Assembly: GCA_030429545.1 (NCBI GenBank)
Contig: JAUIFF010000007.1
Location: 310,001-374,000 of the forward strand
From: Polyangia bacterium
GTDB taxonomy: Bacteria > Myxococcota_A > Polyangia > Nannocystales > Nannocystaceae
Length of the DNA: 64,000 nt
Direction of reading: 5' to 3'
Positions 17,597 to 26,754 of this stretch are shown one piece after another (position 1 is the first letter of the stretch; each line of letters opens with the position of its first letter). The notes beneath the pieces were generated by a model that saw nothing but the letters and a program-made list of their open reading frames with translations, did no database searches and had not been told where the DNA came from. The position numbers and the translations under genes were made by a program.

Positions 17597-18607
17597 ATGA
17601 CGCCAACGAAAATTCGCACCCTCGAAATTACCGATACCGCGCCCGGCACCATTGCGGCCTATTGGCTTCATATTATCAATGACGATATCGGCGAACCCGT
17701 GCGCATACCGATTTTGGTTGCCCGCGGACGGCGTCCCGGCCCGGTCCTCGGCTTGACCGCGGCGATTCATGGCAACGAGCTCAACGGGATTCCGGTGATC
17801 CAGCACCTGTTTGAGAACCTCGACATCGACCACCTGTGCGGCACCCTGGTGGGGGTATTGGTCGTCAATGTGCCCGGCCTCAAACGCCGTCAGCGCGTGT
17901 TTAACGACGGGGTTGATCTCAACCGTATCGCCCCTGGCAAGGTCGATGGCAACACAAGTCAGGTGTATATTCACCGAGTTGTCGACCGCATTCTCAGCCG
18001 GTTTGATGTGCACATCGACCTGCACACCGCCAGCGCCGGCCGGGTCAACTCCTACTACATCCGCGCCGATATGAGCGACCCTGAAACCAGTGCCCTAGCC
18101 AAGCTGCAAAATGCGGAGATCATCGTCGACAACAAGGCGGGCGACGCTACCCTGCGGGGAGCTGCGAGTGAGCGCGGGATCAAGTCGATCACCGTGGAGC
18201 TGCGCGACCCCGGGGTGTTTCAGCGGGGTGTCATTCAGGAGAGCCTCATCGGTATCCGCAACGTCATCCACTACCTCAAAATGCTCCCGGGGCCGTTGTT
18301 GTGCCCGGTCAAGCAAACAGTGCTGTGCTCCGGGTCGTATTGGCTGTTCACCGACGAAGGTGGGATTTTGCGGGTGTTGCCACGGGTGGCCGAGCATGTG
18401 CAAAAAGGCCAGCTCGTCGCCGAAGTTCGCACGATCTTTGGCGAGCTCACCAAACAATATTTCGCGCCGGAGGCCGGGATCGTTGTCGGTCGTAGCATCG
18501 ATCCGCTCAACCAAACTGGGAGTCGGATCCTGCACCTCGGCCGCGAGCCACGACAAATCCCCTGCCTGCTGGACGAGGATGGAGCACCCCCAACACCAGC
18601 GTCCTAA
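17597..18607 (+). CDS. Succinylglutamate desuccinylase/aspartoacylase-family zinc hydrolase
   Basis: 336 residues from ATG 17597; the open frame extends upstream to 17387 but overlaps the divergent oxygenase. AstE/AspA (M14-like) features: zinc ligands His58 and Glu61 in AAIHGNELNG, Asp108-Leu-Asn-Arg (VDLNR), third ligand His143 in DVHIDLHT, and catalytic Glu201 in SITVELRDPG. The C-terminal 90 residues form a barrel-sandwich-like region (GQLVAEVRTIFGE) typical of this family's longer members. It should remove an N-acyl group from an amino acid-like substrate in the cytoplasm; which one is not visible. No ast or ectoine genes are next to it. Confidence 0.9.
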   Translation: MTPTKIRTLEITDTAPGTIAAYWLHIINDDIGEPVRIPILVARGRRPGPVLGLTAAIHGNELNGIPVIQHLFENLDIDHLCGTLVGVLVVNVPGLKRRQRVFNDGVDLNRIAPGKVDGNTSQVYIHRVVDRILSRFDVHIDLHTASAGRVNSYYIRADMSDPETSALAKLQNAEIIVDNKAGDATLRGAASERGIKSITVELRDPGVFQRGVIQESLIGIRNVIHYLKMLPGPLLCPVKQTVLCSGSYWLFTDEGGILRVLPRVAEHVQKGQLVAEVRTIFGELTKQYFAPEAGIVVGRSIDPLNQTGSRILHLGREPRQIPCLLDEDGAPPTPAS

Positions 18608-18701
18608 AAAACCGGTCCTATGGGTCATGTCGTAGAATGGACCGCGAACTGGCAAATCTCCTTTATGAAAGATTACAAAGGTGACAAGCTAAAGAATCTA
18701 T

Positions 18702-20171
18702 ATGCGCTCGCCCATCTTCGTCACCGGCCCCCTCCTGTTGATTGCTTGCGTCACGTTTGCCTGCTCCGACCCCGGAGAAACAACGACCGAAGCCACCACA
18801 ACCGGGACCAGTGCGGGCCCCACAGGTAGCGAAACCTCAACTTCGGGCGGTGAGACGACCACCGAAACAGATGACCCTACGGCCACATCGTCAACGACCG
18901 CGTCTGATGAGTGTATGGTCAACAACTGTAAGGTCGACCGCGATCATGACGGTGTTTCGTTTGCCTGCGACAACAGTCCGGATTTTTATAACCCATCGCA
19001 AACCGATATCGACGGCGATGGTTTTGGCGATGTGAACGACCTGTGCCCGACAATTGCGGCCGTACAAAATACGGCCGACTCCGATCGCGACGGGATTGGC
19101 AACGACTGTGATGTCTGCCGCAGAACGCTAAACGACTACAACAACAACGAGGAGATTCCGTTTTTCCTCCGGGTCCGCAACAACCCCTCGCAGCAGGACA
19201 GCGACCGCGATGGGATTGGCGATGCCTGCGATAACTGTGTCCGGGTGGCCAACTGCCAGGGATACGGCGAGGGCGATGGTCTGACCCCACACGAGGTCGG
19301 AGCTCCGCTCGACGACGAGGGCCCGGACTGCCAAGCCGATGCCAACGCCAACGGTATCGGTGACGCCTGTGAAGGACAGATGTCTCCAGAGGCAGCTGGG
19401 CCAGTCGGTTTTGGACCCGACGATGACTTCGACCAGGATGGTCTTTCAAACATCCAGGACTACTGCCCGCGTTTATATGTCGCGCCGCAATCGTGCCAGT
19501 CTGATGCCGACTGCCCGGCCTCGGCTCCGTGTACACCCGCCGGCGTGTGCAACCATGTCGACAGCGATGGCGACGCGGTGGGCGATGTCTGTGACACCTG
19601 CCTTGTCCAACCAAATCCCATGCAGATTGTCGAGGGAGGAGCCCAGGCCGACGATCCCGATAGCGACTTCATCGGCAACATGTGCGAACAAAACGTCGCC
19701 TGCGAAGAACGTCGAAACCCACGACTCCACGCCTACTACGATGTCCATGTCAATGGTCGCTGTTGTGCAACCCTCTACGATATCTTTGGTGCGTCTGGCA
19801 TTCACGACCCGTTTGGCCAACCACTCGACATTCTCGCTATCCACTCCGGACCACCCGGAGCCTCTGAGCTGCCGCCGGGATGTGCCGAGGCACTTGCACA
19901 AACTCCCGACGGTGTGGCCAACCCTGTCACCCTCGAAGACGTCGGCTCACCCGCGGCATTGCGACCCTACCTGTGTATGCTCGCCGCGCCAGACCAGGAC
20001 TTCGATGGTGTGCCCGACTCCTGCGACCTGTGCCCCCATAGTTTCGATCCGGATCAGGAAATTTATATCGACCCAAATGACAAAGAATGGCCAGACCTTG
20101 GCAAGTACTGCAACGGCGAATATGCACCTGAGACCTGGGATCCGGCCAATAGCTGCTGGCCGAGCCCGTAG
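18702..20171 (+). CDS. Lipoprotein with thrombospondin type-3 calcium-binding repeats
   Basis: 489 residues. Lipobox LIAC (Cys16), then a Thr/Ser/Glu-rich linker to about 68. Residues 72-300 and 430-460 contain thrombospondin type-3 repeats: DRDHDGVSFACDNSPDFYNP, DIDGDGFGDVNDLCP, DSDRDGIGNDCDVC, DSDRDGIGDACDNC, DSDGDAVGDVCDTC and a last copy near 435 (DQDFDGVPDSCDLCP). Each DxDxDG loop binds Ca2+ and the paired Cys form disulphides. A Cys-rich insert (QSDADCPASAPCTPAGVC) resembles the motif seen at the end of the 34580 lipoprotein. Likely a surface-displayed, calcium-stabilised stalk or adhesin. An A/T-rich leader (18655-18700) may carry the promoter. Confidence 0.92.
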   Translation: MRSPIFVTGPLLLIACVTFACSDPGETTTEATTTGTSAGPTGSETSTSGGETTTETDDPTATSSTTASDECMVNNCKVDRDHDGVSFACDNSPDFYNPSQTDIDGDGFGDVNDLCPTIAAVQNTADSDRDGIGNDCDVCRRTLNDYNNNEEIPFFLRVRNNPSQQDSDRDGIGDACDNCVRVANCQGYGEGDGLTPHEVGAPLDDEGPDCQADANANGIGDACEGQMSPEAAGPVGFGPDDDFDQDGLSNIQDYCPRLYVAPQSCQSDADCPASAPCTPAGVCNHVDSDGDAVGDVCDTCLVQPNPMQIVEGGAQADDPDSDFIGNMCEQNVACEERRNPRLHAYYDVHVNGRCCATLYDIFGASGIHDPFGQPLDILAIHSGPPGASELPPGCAEALAQTPDGVANPVTLEDVGSPAALRPYLCMLAAPDQDFDGVPDSCDLCPHSFDPDQEIYIDPNDKEWPDLGKYCNGEYAPETWDPANSCWPSP

Positions 20172-20200
20172 CCGTTTGGTTGCTGACGCCTCGACCGATC

Positions 20201-20668
20201 TCAAAATGTACGCGAGATCAGGGGACTGGCCCACGCAGGTAGCTGCGGGCCGCGGTCGTCAAAATACACAACCCGGCGGTCGACATACCCACCAACAAAA
20301 AAATAGTCGCCACTCACTAGCTGTACGGGTGTTCCCGCGTTGGCCCGGTTGGTTTCACACAGGCCAATGCCACCGGACGAGCCGAGGTCTTGGACGGCGT
20401 AACCATCGGCCTGGCTGACAACTTGGCAGTGACGCCGCGACACGCAACCGTCGGGGATACAAACGGCAGGGGCTGGCATTCGCTGCGTCCTACCAAACAT
20501 GACTGTTACGCCATATAAGCGGATCCACCAGATCTGGGTGGCTGGATACCGCGTCGAATAGGCATCCCATGGGGCCCATTCCGGTACCGGCGTGAGTATC
20601 AGCCCCTTCGGCTCCGGCCTCCAGCTGCGATTTTCGATGACCAATACGGCATGGGGCCGCCGGGGCAT
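20201..20668 (-). CDS. FHA-domain protein
   Basis: 155 residues from ATG 20668 (GTG 20686 is possible). The C-terminal half is a forkhead-associated domain: VMFGRTQ (conserved GR), SRRHCQVV (SxRH), VQDLGSSGGIGL (the DLGSxNG turn) and a late strand VVYFDD. FHA domains bind phosphothreonine, so this is a likely reader of Ser/Thr kinase signalling, fitting the kinase-rich surroundings. The N-terminal 60 residues are Pro/Trp-rich and not recognised. No signal peptide. It is divergent from the WGR/WD40 gene (114 bases apart) and convergent with the thrombospondin-repeat gene (29 bases). Confidence 0.88.
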   Translation of the reverse strand: MPRRPHAVLVIENRSWRPEPKGLILTPVPEWAPWDAYSTRYPATQIWWIRLYGVTVMFGRTQRMPAPAVCIPDGCVSRRHCQVVSQADGYAVQDLGSSGGIGLCETNRANAGTPVQLVSGDYFFVGGYVDRRVVYFDDRGPQLPAWASPLISRTF

Positions 20669-20782
20669 GCTGATAGTGTACCCCACCGTACCGGCCGCTG
20701 GGGAACGTCTTCAACGGTGTCACCTCGGCTGACGGGCGCACTTGCTCAAAACCCAAGCTCGTTGCTGATACACTTACCCACG

Positions 20783-22033
20783 ATGTCCGCCCCTATCGTC
20801 CTCAACGAGACACTGCAGCGAACAAACGCCCGTGGCACCCGCTACTGGTCGATCGCCCTTGACGGCCTCGATTTGCACACGGCGTCGGGCACCGACCCAC
20901 AGCGCCTGCGCAGTCGCACCAAGTCGTTTGCCACGGGCCACGCCGCGCTCAAACAGTTTCACACCGCCCGCCGCAAAAAATTGATCGAGGGCTACATCCG
21001 CCCGTTGGCCGCCCCCCAAAAAACCGGCCAGGTGCGCGCTCGCCTGTGCCTACCCCACTCACAACAACACGACTACTTCGATGTACATCCATCCCAGCCG
21101 CGGGTGTTGGTTGCCAGTGAGCAGCGACCGCGCAACGAAAATGCCTGGCTGCACGAGGTCGATCTTCAGGCCGCCACCACGCGCGAAGTTTTCCACGACG
21201 ATGGCAACTGGTACGGCGGGAGTCAGACTTTCAGCCATCGTGCCCTCTACCTCGGACCCACAACCGCGCTGTTTGCAGTCAACGGCCGAACCTGGCGGGT
21301 CGACCTCGCTTCGGGCAAGGCTGAGCCGCTCGCTTCGTACCAGGAGCACGCAAACGATGCCCATTTCAACCCCCATTGTGTATGGCCCAGCCGTGACGCC
21401 GCCGGCGAGCGGGCCCTTGTGTTCGATCGCGGGGATCGCCTGAGGGTGGTCGACCGCACCGGAGCCGAACTGTTTGCAGTGTCACTGGCGTCCGCGACCA
21501 GCGAATGTCGGGCAGGTGCAATCTCGATGTCCGGCCGGCGTGTCGTCGCCTACGTCGTCAGTCGCCACATCATTTACGGGCATGCCGACGCTGCAGTCGA
21601 CCAAACCCAAGAGGTGCGGGTGTGGGATGTCGACTCGGCAAAACTGCTGTACCAAGTACCTTTTAACTACAAACTCGACCGAGTCGGTCTGAGCCCCGAC
21701 GATCGCCAATTGGTGGTACTTCGCGAGTACGCCCAGGGACCCGCAATCTTCGACCTCGACAGCAAAAAGCGATGTCACGTGTTTGACGACCCGCACCGCG
21801 ACGACCGCTGGGCAACCTGCCGTACGTGGGCCTATTCGCCAAATGGTTCAATGCTCGCACTCGGAGGTCATGGCGTGCGCGTCGTCGACCCCGGCAACTT
21901 CCAAACAATCATGCATCTACATGAGCCACATCATGGCTATCACGAAACACGCCATCTCGAATTTTCTAGCGACAGCCGAATGCTGTTTGTCGGAGCGACC
22001 AGCGGCGAGGTTGTCGGTTGGCAGGTCGCGTAG
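20783..22033 (+). CDS. WGR-like domain fused to a WD40-type beta-propeller
   Basis: 416 residues from ATG 20783. Residues 1-75 follow the WGR domain (as in PARPs and MolR): RYWSIALDGLDLHTASGTD, then RTKSFATGHAALKQFHTARRKKLIEGYI, matching the domain's helix and 'KxxGY' end, although the Trp-Gly-Arg signature itself is replaced by ASG. Residues 110-416 form a degenerate seven-bladed WD/YVTN propeller (HNxHFNPHCVWP, RVWDVDSAKLLYQV, LSPDDRQLVVL, FSSDSRMLFVG). Cytoplasmic. WGR domains bind nucleic acid or partner proteins; this pairing is unfamiliar to me. TGCATCTACA (21912-21921) lies in the last blade, and TGCTGATACA (20763-20772) lies eleven bases before the start. Confidence 0.82.
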   Translation: MSAPIVLNETLQRTNARGTRYWSIALDGLDLHTASGTDPQRLRSRTKSFATGHAALKQFHTARRKKLIEGYIRPLAAPQKTGQVRARLCLPHSQQHDYFDVHPSQPRVLVASEQRPRNENAWLHEVDLQAATTREVFHDDGNWYGGSQTFSHRALYLGPTTALFAVNGRTWRVDLASGKAEPLASYQEHANDAHFNPHCVWPSRDAAGERALVFDRGDRLRVVDRTGAELFAVSLASATSECRAGAISMSGRRVVAYVVSRHIIYGHADAAVDQTQEVRVWDVDSAKLLYQVPFNYKLDRVGLSPDDRQLVVLREYAQGPAIFDLDSKKRCHVFDDPHRDDRWATCRTWAYSPNGSMLALGGHGVRVVDPGNFQTIMHLHEPHHGYHETRHLEFSSDSRMLFVGATSGEVVGWQVA

Positions 22034-22049
22034 TCAGTCACGCTCGTCG

Positions 22050-22643
22050 GCGGTGGGGCCCGCACCGGATACTCGACTGCGAGGGGGTCTACGACGCCGG
22101 CGACGTGGTCGGAAGAATTGGCGAAAAGGCCGTGATGTGGGACAATGGCCAGTGGTTGGAGTGCACAACACCTAGGCGACATCCCAGGCCCCTGGAGCGG
22201 TTGCCAACCATTTGCGATCAACAATCATAACATCGTGGTTGGATATTGCGGTGGTATCGGCGATGCGTCTATCTGGTACCCCGGAGACACTCACCTTCCT
22301 CATCGACGAAGTCGACCCCGGCAGCGCCTCGGGATGGACGCTCAACCGCGCAAAAAACATCAATGACGCGGGACAAATTGTTGGCTTTGGCGGCAACGGA
22401 GGACTGTACACAGGCTTTGTCCTCGCTCCCGAAGATGCGTGCTTGCGACCCTGTACATTCTCGGACGGGACCACGTTGCAGTGGCCCATTGACCAGTGCG
22501 AGCCGCTCGGAGGAGAACTCCCGTGGGGGCCGGCATGCAAGATCCCGGCCCCCAACCCTGGCCGTAGTCAGCATTGCAGGTTGTGTTCAAGTGATTCGCA
22601 ACCGCTTGAGAGGACTCCTTACGAGCCAATCGCCGACCCGTAG
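22050..22643 (+). pseudogene. Decayed HAF-repeat secreted protein
   Basis: Three consecutive frames each give convincing HAF ('extracellular repeat') sequence: GVYDAGDVVGRIGEKAVMWD (frame of 22051), then PFAINNHNIVVGYCGGIGDA with SIWYPG, then SGWTLNRAKNINDAGQIVGF up to LAPEDA. Repeats of this family read 'INDxGxVVGY...AxxW'. Two single-base frame changes, near 22165 and 22275, break the protein, and no start codon remains. The tail continues open to TAG 22641-22643, overlapping the 3' end of the opposite gene by 25 bases. Sequencing error could mimic this. Confidence 0.7.
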
Positions 22644-25261
22644 TATAGACGAAGTTCTGTGTAGGCCTCGACTGCCGCTTCGAACTCCTCGAGTTCTTCG
22701 CGCGCCTCCTCCTCGAGCTCCTCGCGTTGTTGCGCAGATAGATTCGGTGCGGCGATTCGGTCTTCGGCCTCGTGTTTTGAGATGCGTCCCATTCGCCACA
22801 GACGGTAGGCATCGAGGACTGTACCGAGTTCGGGATTGCGGTCGGGTCCGCGAAAGTCCATGTTGGCGCTGCGGCTCGCCCCCGGGGTGTGACTGCTGTT
22901 GAGCTCTTCGGGGACGAGGCGGGGTAGTGCATCGTACGGGGTGAAGTCGGGATTTGGCGTAAAGAAGTCCCACATGGGCGCGGCTGATGCGTCGGGGCGA
23001 CCGAGTGGTGGGATGCCGAAGATCCGCTCTATGGTGGCAAATACCGACAAGAATGAGGTGTGGACGTGGGAGACGTAGCCGCGCCGGGCCCACGGGCTCA
23101 CGACCATGATAAACGCGCGTAGGGCATCGACGTGGTCCTCGCAACCCTGGGGATCGTCTTGCACAATAAACACCGCACTTTTTTCCCAATAGGGTGACTT
23201 TGACAGGGCGTCGATCACGATGCCAACAGCGTAGTCATTGTCGGCGACCATCGACTCGGGTGTTGGCTTACCCTGCTCGGTACCCACGGTGTGATCGTTG
23301 GGTAGCAGCAAATAAGTAAAGCTCGCGAGTTGCCCAGACTGGATCTTGCTGGCGACATAGAGCGCCTTGTCCTCATCTTTGACATCGTAGTTGGTAAACG
23401 TCCCCCCCGGGTAGCTCGCGTCCGAGTATTGAAAAACGTTGCCCTTGCCGGTTTTGGACTCGGCCAGCATGCCGACGATTTCACCGTAGACACGGATGTC
23501 GATATCGAGGTCTAAAAGGTGGGTAAAAAAGTTGCCGACATCCGGTGTGGCCCCCTCAGAAATGGGGTAGCTGTCGTTGGCGGCGAGGTCGTTGCCCTCG
23601 AGGTAAACCCGCTCAGCGTACTCGGTGAGGTGCGTGGCTGTGAGCCATAGGTGGCCGGTGTTGGAGTTCGGGGCCTCGGCAAAAAAGCTGTCTGACAGGG
23701 TGAACTGACGCGCGAGCTCGTGCTGATTGGGTGTAATCATTTGCCCCCAGCGGACGAGGCTCGGGTCGATGTCGACGTCAAACTCGTTTGGGTCGAGGTC
23801 GCCAAATACGCAGTCGAAGGTCTTGTTCTCCTTGACTATTAGGATCACGTGCTCGATCGGTGAGACTTGGTCGGGCGAGGTTGGGATGGGAAAGTCCTCG
23901 CATTCAAATGGGAACACCTCCATCGGCCTAGCAAAGTTGGCCTTGACCTGATCGGTCGACTCTGTGAGGTCAAGCGACGGTAAGTCGACAAACGTAACAC
24001 TACCGCGAAATCGTTCTTTTGCCCCCTTACCCTCGTTGGGACCGGTCCCCCCACCCTTGCCCTCGGCTATCACGAGCGTTTGTAGGTCTGGCGAGAGCGC
24101 GACTCCAGCCGGATACCATGAGGCCGGGATGGCACCTAGGAGCTCGAGGCTATCACCATCGAGCACCGAAACCGCATTGTCGGCTCCACGGGTGACATAT
24201 AGACGATTGCTGACAGGGTCAAAACTCAGGGCATTGACGTTGCTGTTGGCCAGCGGGTCCCCCTCAATATCGACGTAGTCGAGTTCGGCGACATGGGCCT
24301 CGGCGACAACCTGCCGGGTTGCGGTGTCGATCGCCACGACAATGTCTGAACCTGAAATCGCTGCCCATACGCGGGAGCCCTCGGGGTTGACAGCCATGCC
24401 CGCGGGCGAGGTCGGTATTTCGAGGTTCTCGACAACCTCGCCGGTGGCGGTGTCGATCACGGCAATCCCATCGCCGGCAATATCGGAGGCGTAGAGCTCC
24501 CCCGACTCCGATGCATACACAACATCCCAAACAACATGATTGAGGTTAAATGTCCTCACCTGGGTCATGGTCGTGGTATCGATCTCGACAACCGCATCCG
24601 ACTCCATCAGGCCGACCCACAACAGTGACCCATCCGGCGAAATTGCCATGCCTGATGGGTACCCGTTGATCTCGACCTCACCGGCCTTGGTGACAGTGCC
24701 GTCGATCTCGACATCGTAGTATTCGACCCGGTCAGATGCGCCGCCCGTACCGTAGATCCGACTGCCGTCGGGGGCGAGCTCAAGCCCATAAAAGGACTCG
24801 CCGCGGTCGATATCCTGGATCACTTCTCGGGTCGCCATGTCGAGGACAAACAGCCGTCGGTCCGACCGCCCGGTGCTCGAGATGTAGGCGACATCGCCGA
24901 TAGGATGGACAGCCACACCGGTGGGAAACCCCTCCAAGACCACCGATGGGCCGGCGGGTTTGAGCTCGCGGCCACCGACGGTCAGGACGGTGCCGTCGTT
25001 GTTGACCCCCGGCCGCAACAACGCCTCCGGCGGAGGTTGAGCCAGGCAAAAGTCGTCGCCGGTATCACTTTCGGACGTTTCGCCGTCGGTCGTCTCGCCG
25101 TCCGTTGTCGGACCCTCACTCGGGTCCTCAGTGGAGGTCGCAGTTGTACTCGCCTGTGTTTCCGCGTCTGTCTGGGCTTCGCCGCCCGGCTGACACCCGA
25201 GGGCCGCAACCATGAGTAGTGGGATGGCGCGAGACAGAGGAAGCAAAGGGCGGATCACCAT
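22619..25261 (-). CDS. Lipoprotein with YVTN beta-propeller and phosphoesterase (PF04185) domain
   Basis: 880 residues. Leader ends VAALGC (Cys23), then a Thr/Glu/Asp linker to about 68. Residues 90-420 are a YVTN/Lactonase-type propeller (PTGVAVHPIGDVAYIS, YPSGMAISPDGSLLWVG, NRLYVTRGADNAVSVLDGD). Residues 460-760 are an acid-phosphatase/phospholipase C-type phosphoesterase: it begins IEHVILIVKENKTFDCVFGD, includes NSNTGHLWLT and ends in VVSPWARRGYVSH. The nucleophilic Thr of KENxTF and the metal-site residues appear present. C-terminus is a charged coiled-coil (REELEEEAREELEEFEAAVE). It probably cleaves phosphodiesters or phospholipids at the cell surface, useful for predation or phosphate scavenging, but specificity is unknown. 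Similar propeller-phosphoesterase fusions occur widely. Confidence 0.93.
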   Translation of the reverse strand: MVIRPLLPLSRAIPLLMVAALGCQPGGEAQTDAETQASTTATSTEDPSEGPTTDGETTDGETSESDTGDDFCLAQPPPEALLRPGVNNDGTVLTVGGRELKPAGPSVVLEGFPTGVAVHPIGDVAYISSTGRSDRRLFVLDMATREVIQDIDRGESFYGLELAPDGSRIYGTGGASDRVEYYDVEIDGTVTKAGEVEINGYPSGMAISPDGSLLWVGLMESDAVVEIDTTTMTQVRTFNLNHVVWDVVYASESGELYASDIAGDGIAVIDTATGEVVENLEIPTSPAGMAVNPEGSRVWAAISGSDIVVAIDTATRQVVAEAHVAELDYVDIEGDPLANSNVNALSFDPVSNRLYVTRGADNAVSVLDGDSLELLGAIPASWYPAGVALSPDLQTLVIAEGKGGGTGPNEGKGAKERFRGSVTFVDLPSLDLTESTDQVKANFARPMEVFPFECEDFPIPTSPDQVSPIEHVILIVKENKTFDCVFGDLDPNEFDVDIDPSLVRWGQMITPNQHELARQFTLSDSFFAEAPNSNTGHLWLTATHLTEYAERVYLEGNDLAANDSYPISEGATPDVGNFFTHLLDLDIDIRVYGEIVGMLAESKTGKGNVFQYSDASYPGGTFTNYDVKDEDKALYVASKIQSGQLASFTYLLLPNDHTVGTEQGKPTPESMVADNDYAVGIVIDALSKSPYWEKSAVFIVQDDPQGCEDHVDALRAFIMVVSPWARRGYVSHVHTSFLSVFATIERIFGIPPLGRPDASAAPMWDFFTPNPDFTPYDALPRLVPEELNSSHTPGASRSANMDFRGPDRNPELGTVLDAYRLWRMGRISKHEAEDRIAAPNLSAQQREELEEEAREELEEFEAAVEAYTELRLYYGSAIGS

Positions 25262-25652
25262 GACTGCATCCTAGCGTTTTCTCATACGTCGACCGAAAAA
25301 GCGCAGCCGATCACCTCACCGGCTGCCAACCGAATCCTCACGCGACGACGGAGATCGTCGCTGCAGATACACAGCTGTCACCATGATGAGCCGTTGCTGA
25401 TACACACAGCTGGCACGCACGGCGCCCAACTCTTGCACACACAACGATACCGATGGGGCAACTCGGGCGTTGTTGGCCCGCGAGATGGTTTTCGGACCGC
25501 GCTCGATTATGACGGGTCGCGGGCCCGCCCTCGCTTACAAACGATGTCTGGGGGTCTCTTTGGCGAGCTTCATAACTTCGCACAGCGGGCACACGGCGGT
25601 ACTTTTAGTGGGCGCGGCGACTGGCGCCCGCAAACCCGTTTCAGGAGTCACC
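25262..25652. promoter_or_regulatory. 391-base divergent intergenic region
   Basis: Separates the phosphoesterase and aldo/keto reductase genes, so it should hold both promoters. It carries TGCAGATACA (25362-25371) and TGCTGATACA (25395-25404), each followed within a few bases by AGCTG, giving two imperfect 20-base direct copies 33 bases apart that could be a paired operator. No clear -10/-35. Confidence 0.4.
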
Positions 25653-26618
25653 ATGTCTAATTTTCCCCGTCGTCAACTCGGAACCTCTGACCAACAGATC
25701 TCCCCCATCGGACTCGGCTGCATGGGCATGTCCGATTTTTATGGCAAGGCAGATGACGTCAAAAGCACCGCGTTGTTGCAGCACGCCCTCGATGTGGGGA
25801 TGAACTTTTTCGACACCGCCGATATGTATGGCCCGTGGACCAACGAGCGGTTGCTGGGTTCAGCCCTACGCGCGCGGCGAGACGAAGCTGTGATCGCCAC
25901 CAAGTTTGGGGTGGTGCGCGACGAGCAGGGTGCATTTTTGGGGATCAATGGCAAGCCTGATTATGTACATGCAAGTTGTGATGCCTCGTTGCAACGCCTC
26001 GGAATCGACACGATCGACCTTTACTACCAACATCGGCCCGACCCAGACACCCCAATCGAAGAGACCGTGGGTGCCATGGCTGAGCTTGTGAAGGCGGGCA
26101 AGGTCCGGTTTTTGGGGCTGTCCGAGGCCTCTCCCGAACAAATCCGGCGCGCCCACGCTGTGCACCCCATATCCGCCCTGCAGACCGAGTACTCCCTGTG
26201 GTCGCGCGAGCCGGAGGCCGAGGTGCTGGCAACCTGCAAGGAACTCGGGATCACGTTTGTCGCCTACTCGCCGCTGGGCCGCGGATTTTTGACCGGTGCG
26301 ATCACCTCTCCCGACGACTTTGCGGCCGACGACTTTCGCCGGCACAACCCGCGATTTCAGGGGGAGAACTTTCAAAAAAATCTCGACCTCGTGCACGCGG
26401 TGCGCTCGCTTGCGGGAGAAAAGGGCATCACCCCGGCACAGCTGGCGCTCGCCTGGCTGCTACACCGGGGTGAGCACATCGTCTGTATTCCCGGCACCAC
26501 CAAGCAGACACGCTTTGACGAGAATCAAGCTGCCAACGCGGTGGTGCTCACTGGCGAAGAGCTCGCGTTTCTCGACAAAAACCTCCCGGTGGGAGCCGCA
26601 GCCGGTGGGCGCTACTAG
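25653..26618 (+). CDS. Aldo/keto reductase
   Basis: 321 residues from ATG 25653, with AGGAG six bases upstream; longer in-frame extensions lack protein character. TIM-barrel AKR with intact catalytic tetrad Asp54 and Tyr59 (FFDTADMYG), Lys84 (IATKFG) and His127 (YYQHRPD), and a NADPH-binding end (GTTKQTRFDENQAAN). Resembles the AKR13/YakC-type group that reduces aldehydes and ketones with NADPH. The palindrome TGTACATGCA (25964-25973) sits in codons for YVHASCDASL, where related enzymes usually read YVRAAC. Cytoplasmic, monocistronic, ending before a hairpin at 26705. Confidence 0.95.
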   Translation: MSNFPRRQLGTSDQQISPIGLGCMGMSDFYGKADDVKSTALLQHALDVGMNFFDTADMYGPWTNERLLGSALRARRDEAVIATKFGVVRDEQGAFLGINGKPDYVHASCDASLQRLGIDTIDLYYQHRPDPDTPIEETVGAMAELVKAGKVRFLGLSEASPEQIRRAHAVHPISALQTEYSLWSREPEAEVLATCKELGITFVAYSPLGRGFLTGAITSPDDFAADDFRRHNPRFQGENFQKNLDLVHAVRSLAGEKGITPAQLALAWLLHRGEHIVCIPGTTKQTRFDENQAANAVVLTGEELAFLDKNLPVGAAAGGRY

Positions 26619-26704
26619 CCACCTGGCCTGTTGCTGCCAACGATGCTGACGATCGCGTCGAGCAGCCTTGCTGACGACCCAGCGAGCTTTGTGAGTTGAT
26701 AAAC

Positions 26705-26728
26705 GAGCACCCACGCGTATGGGTGCTC
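26705..26728. terminator. Hairpin between converging genes
   Basis: GAGCACCCA (26705-26713) pairs perfectly with TGGGTGCTC (26720-26728) around a six-base loop. It lies between the convergent aldo/keto reductase and VWA genes. There is no U-tract, so termination is likely but not certain. Confidence 0.6.
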
Positions 26729-26754
26729 GTGTCCTTGCTGTATCAACGAGTTGA

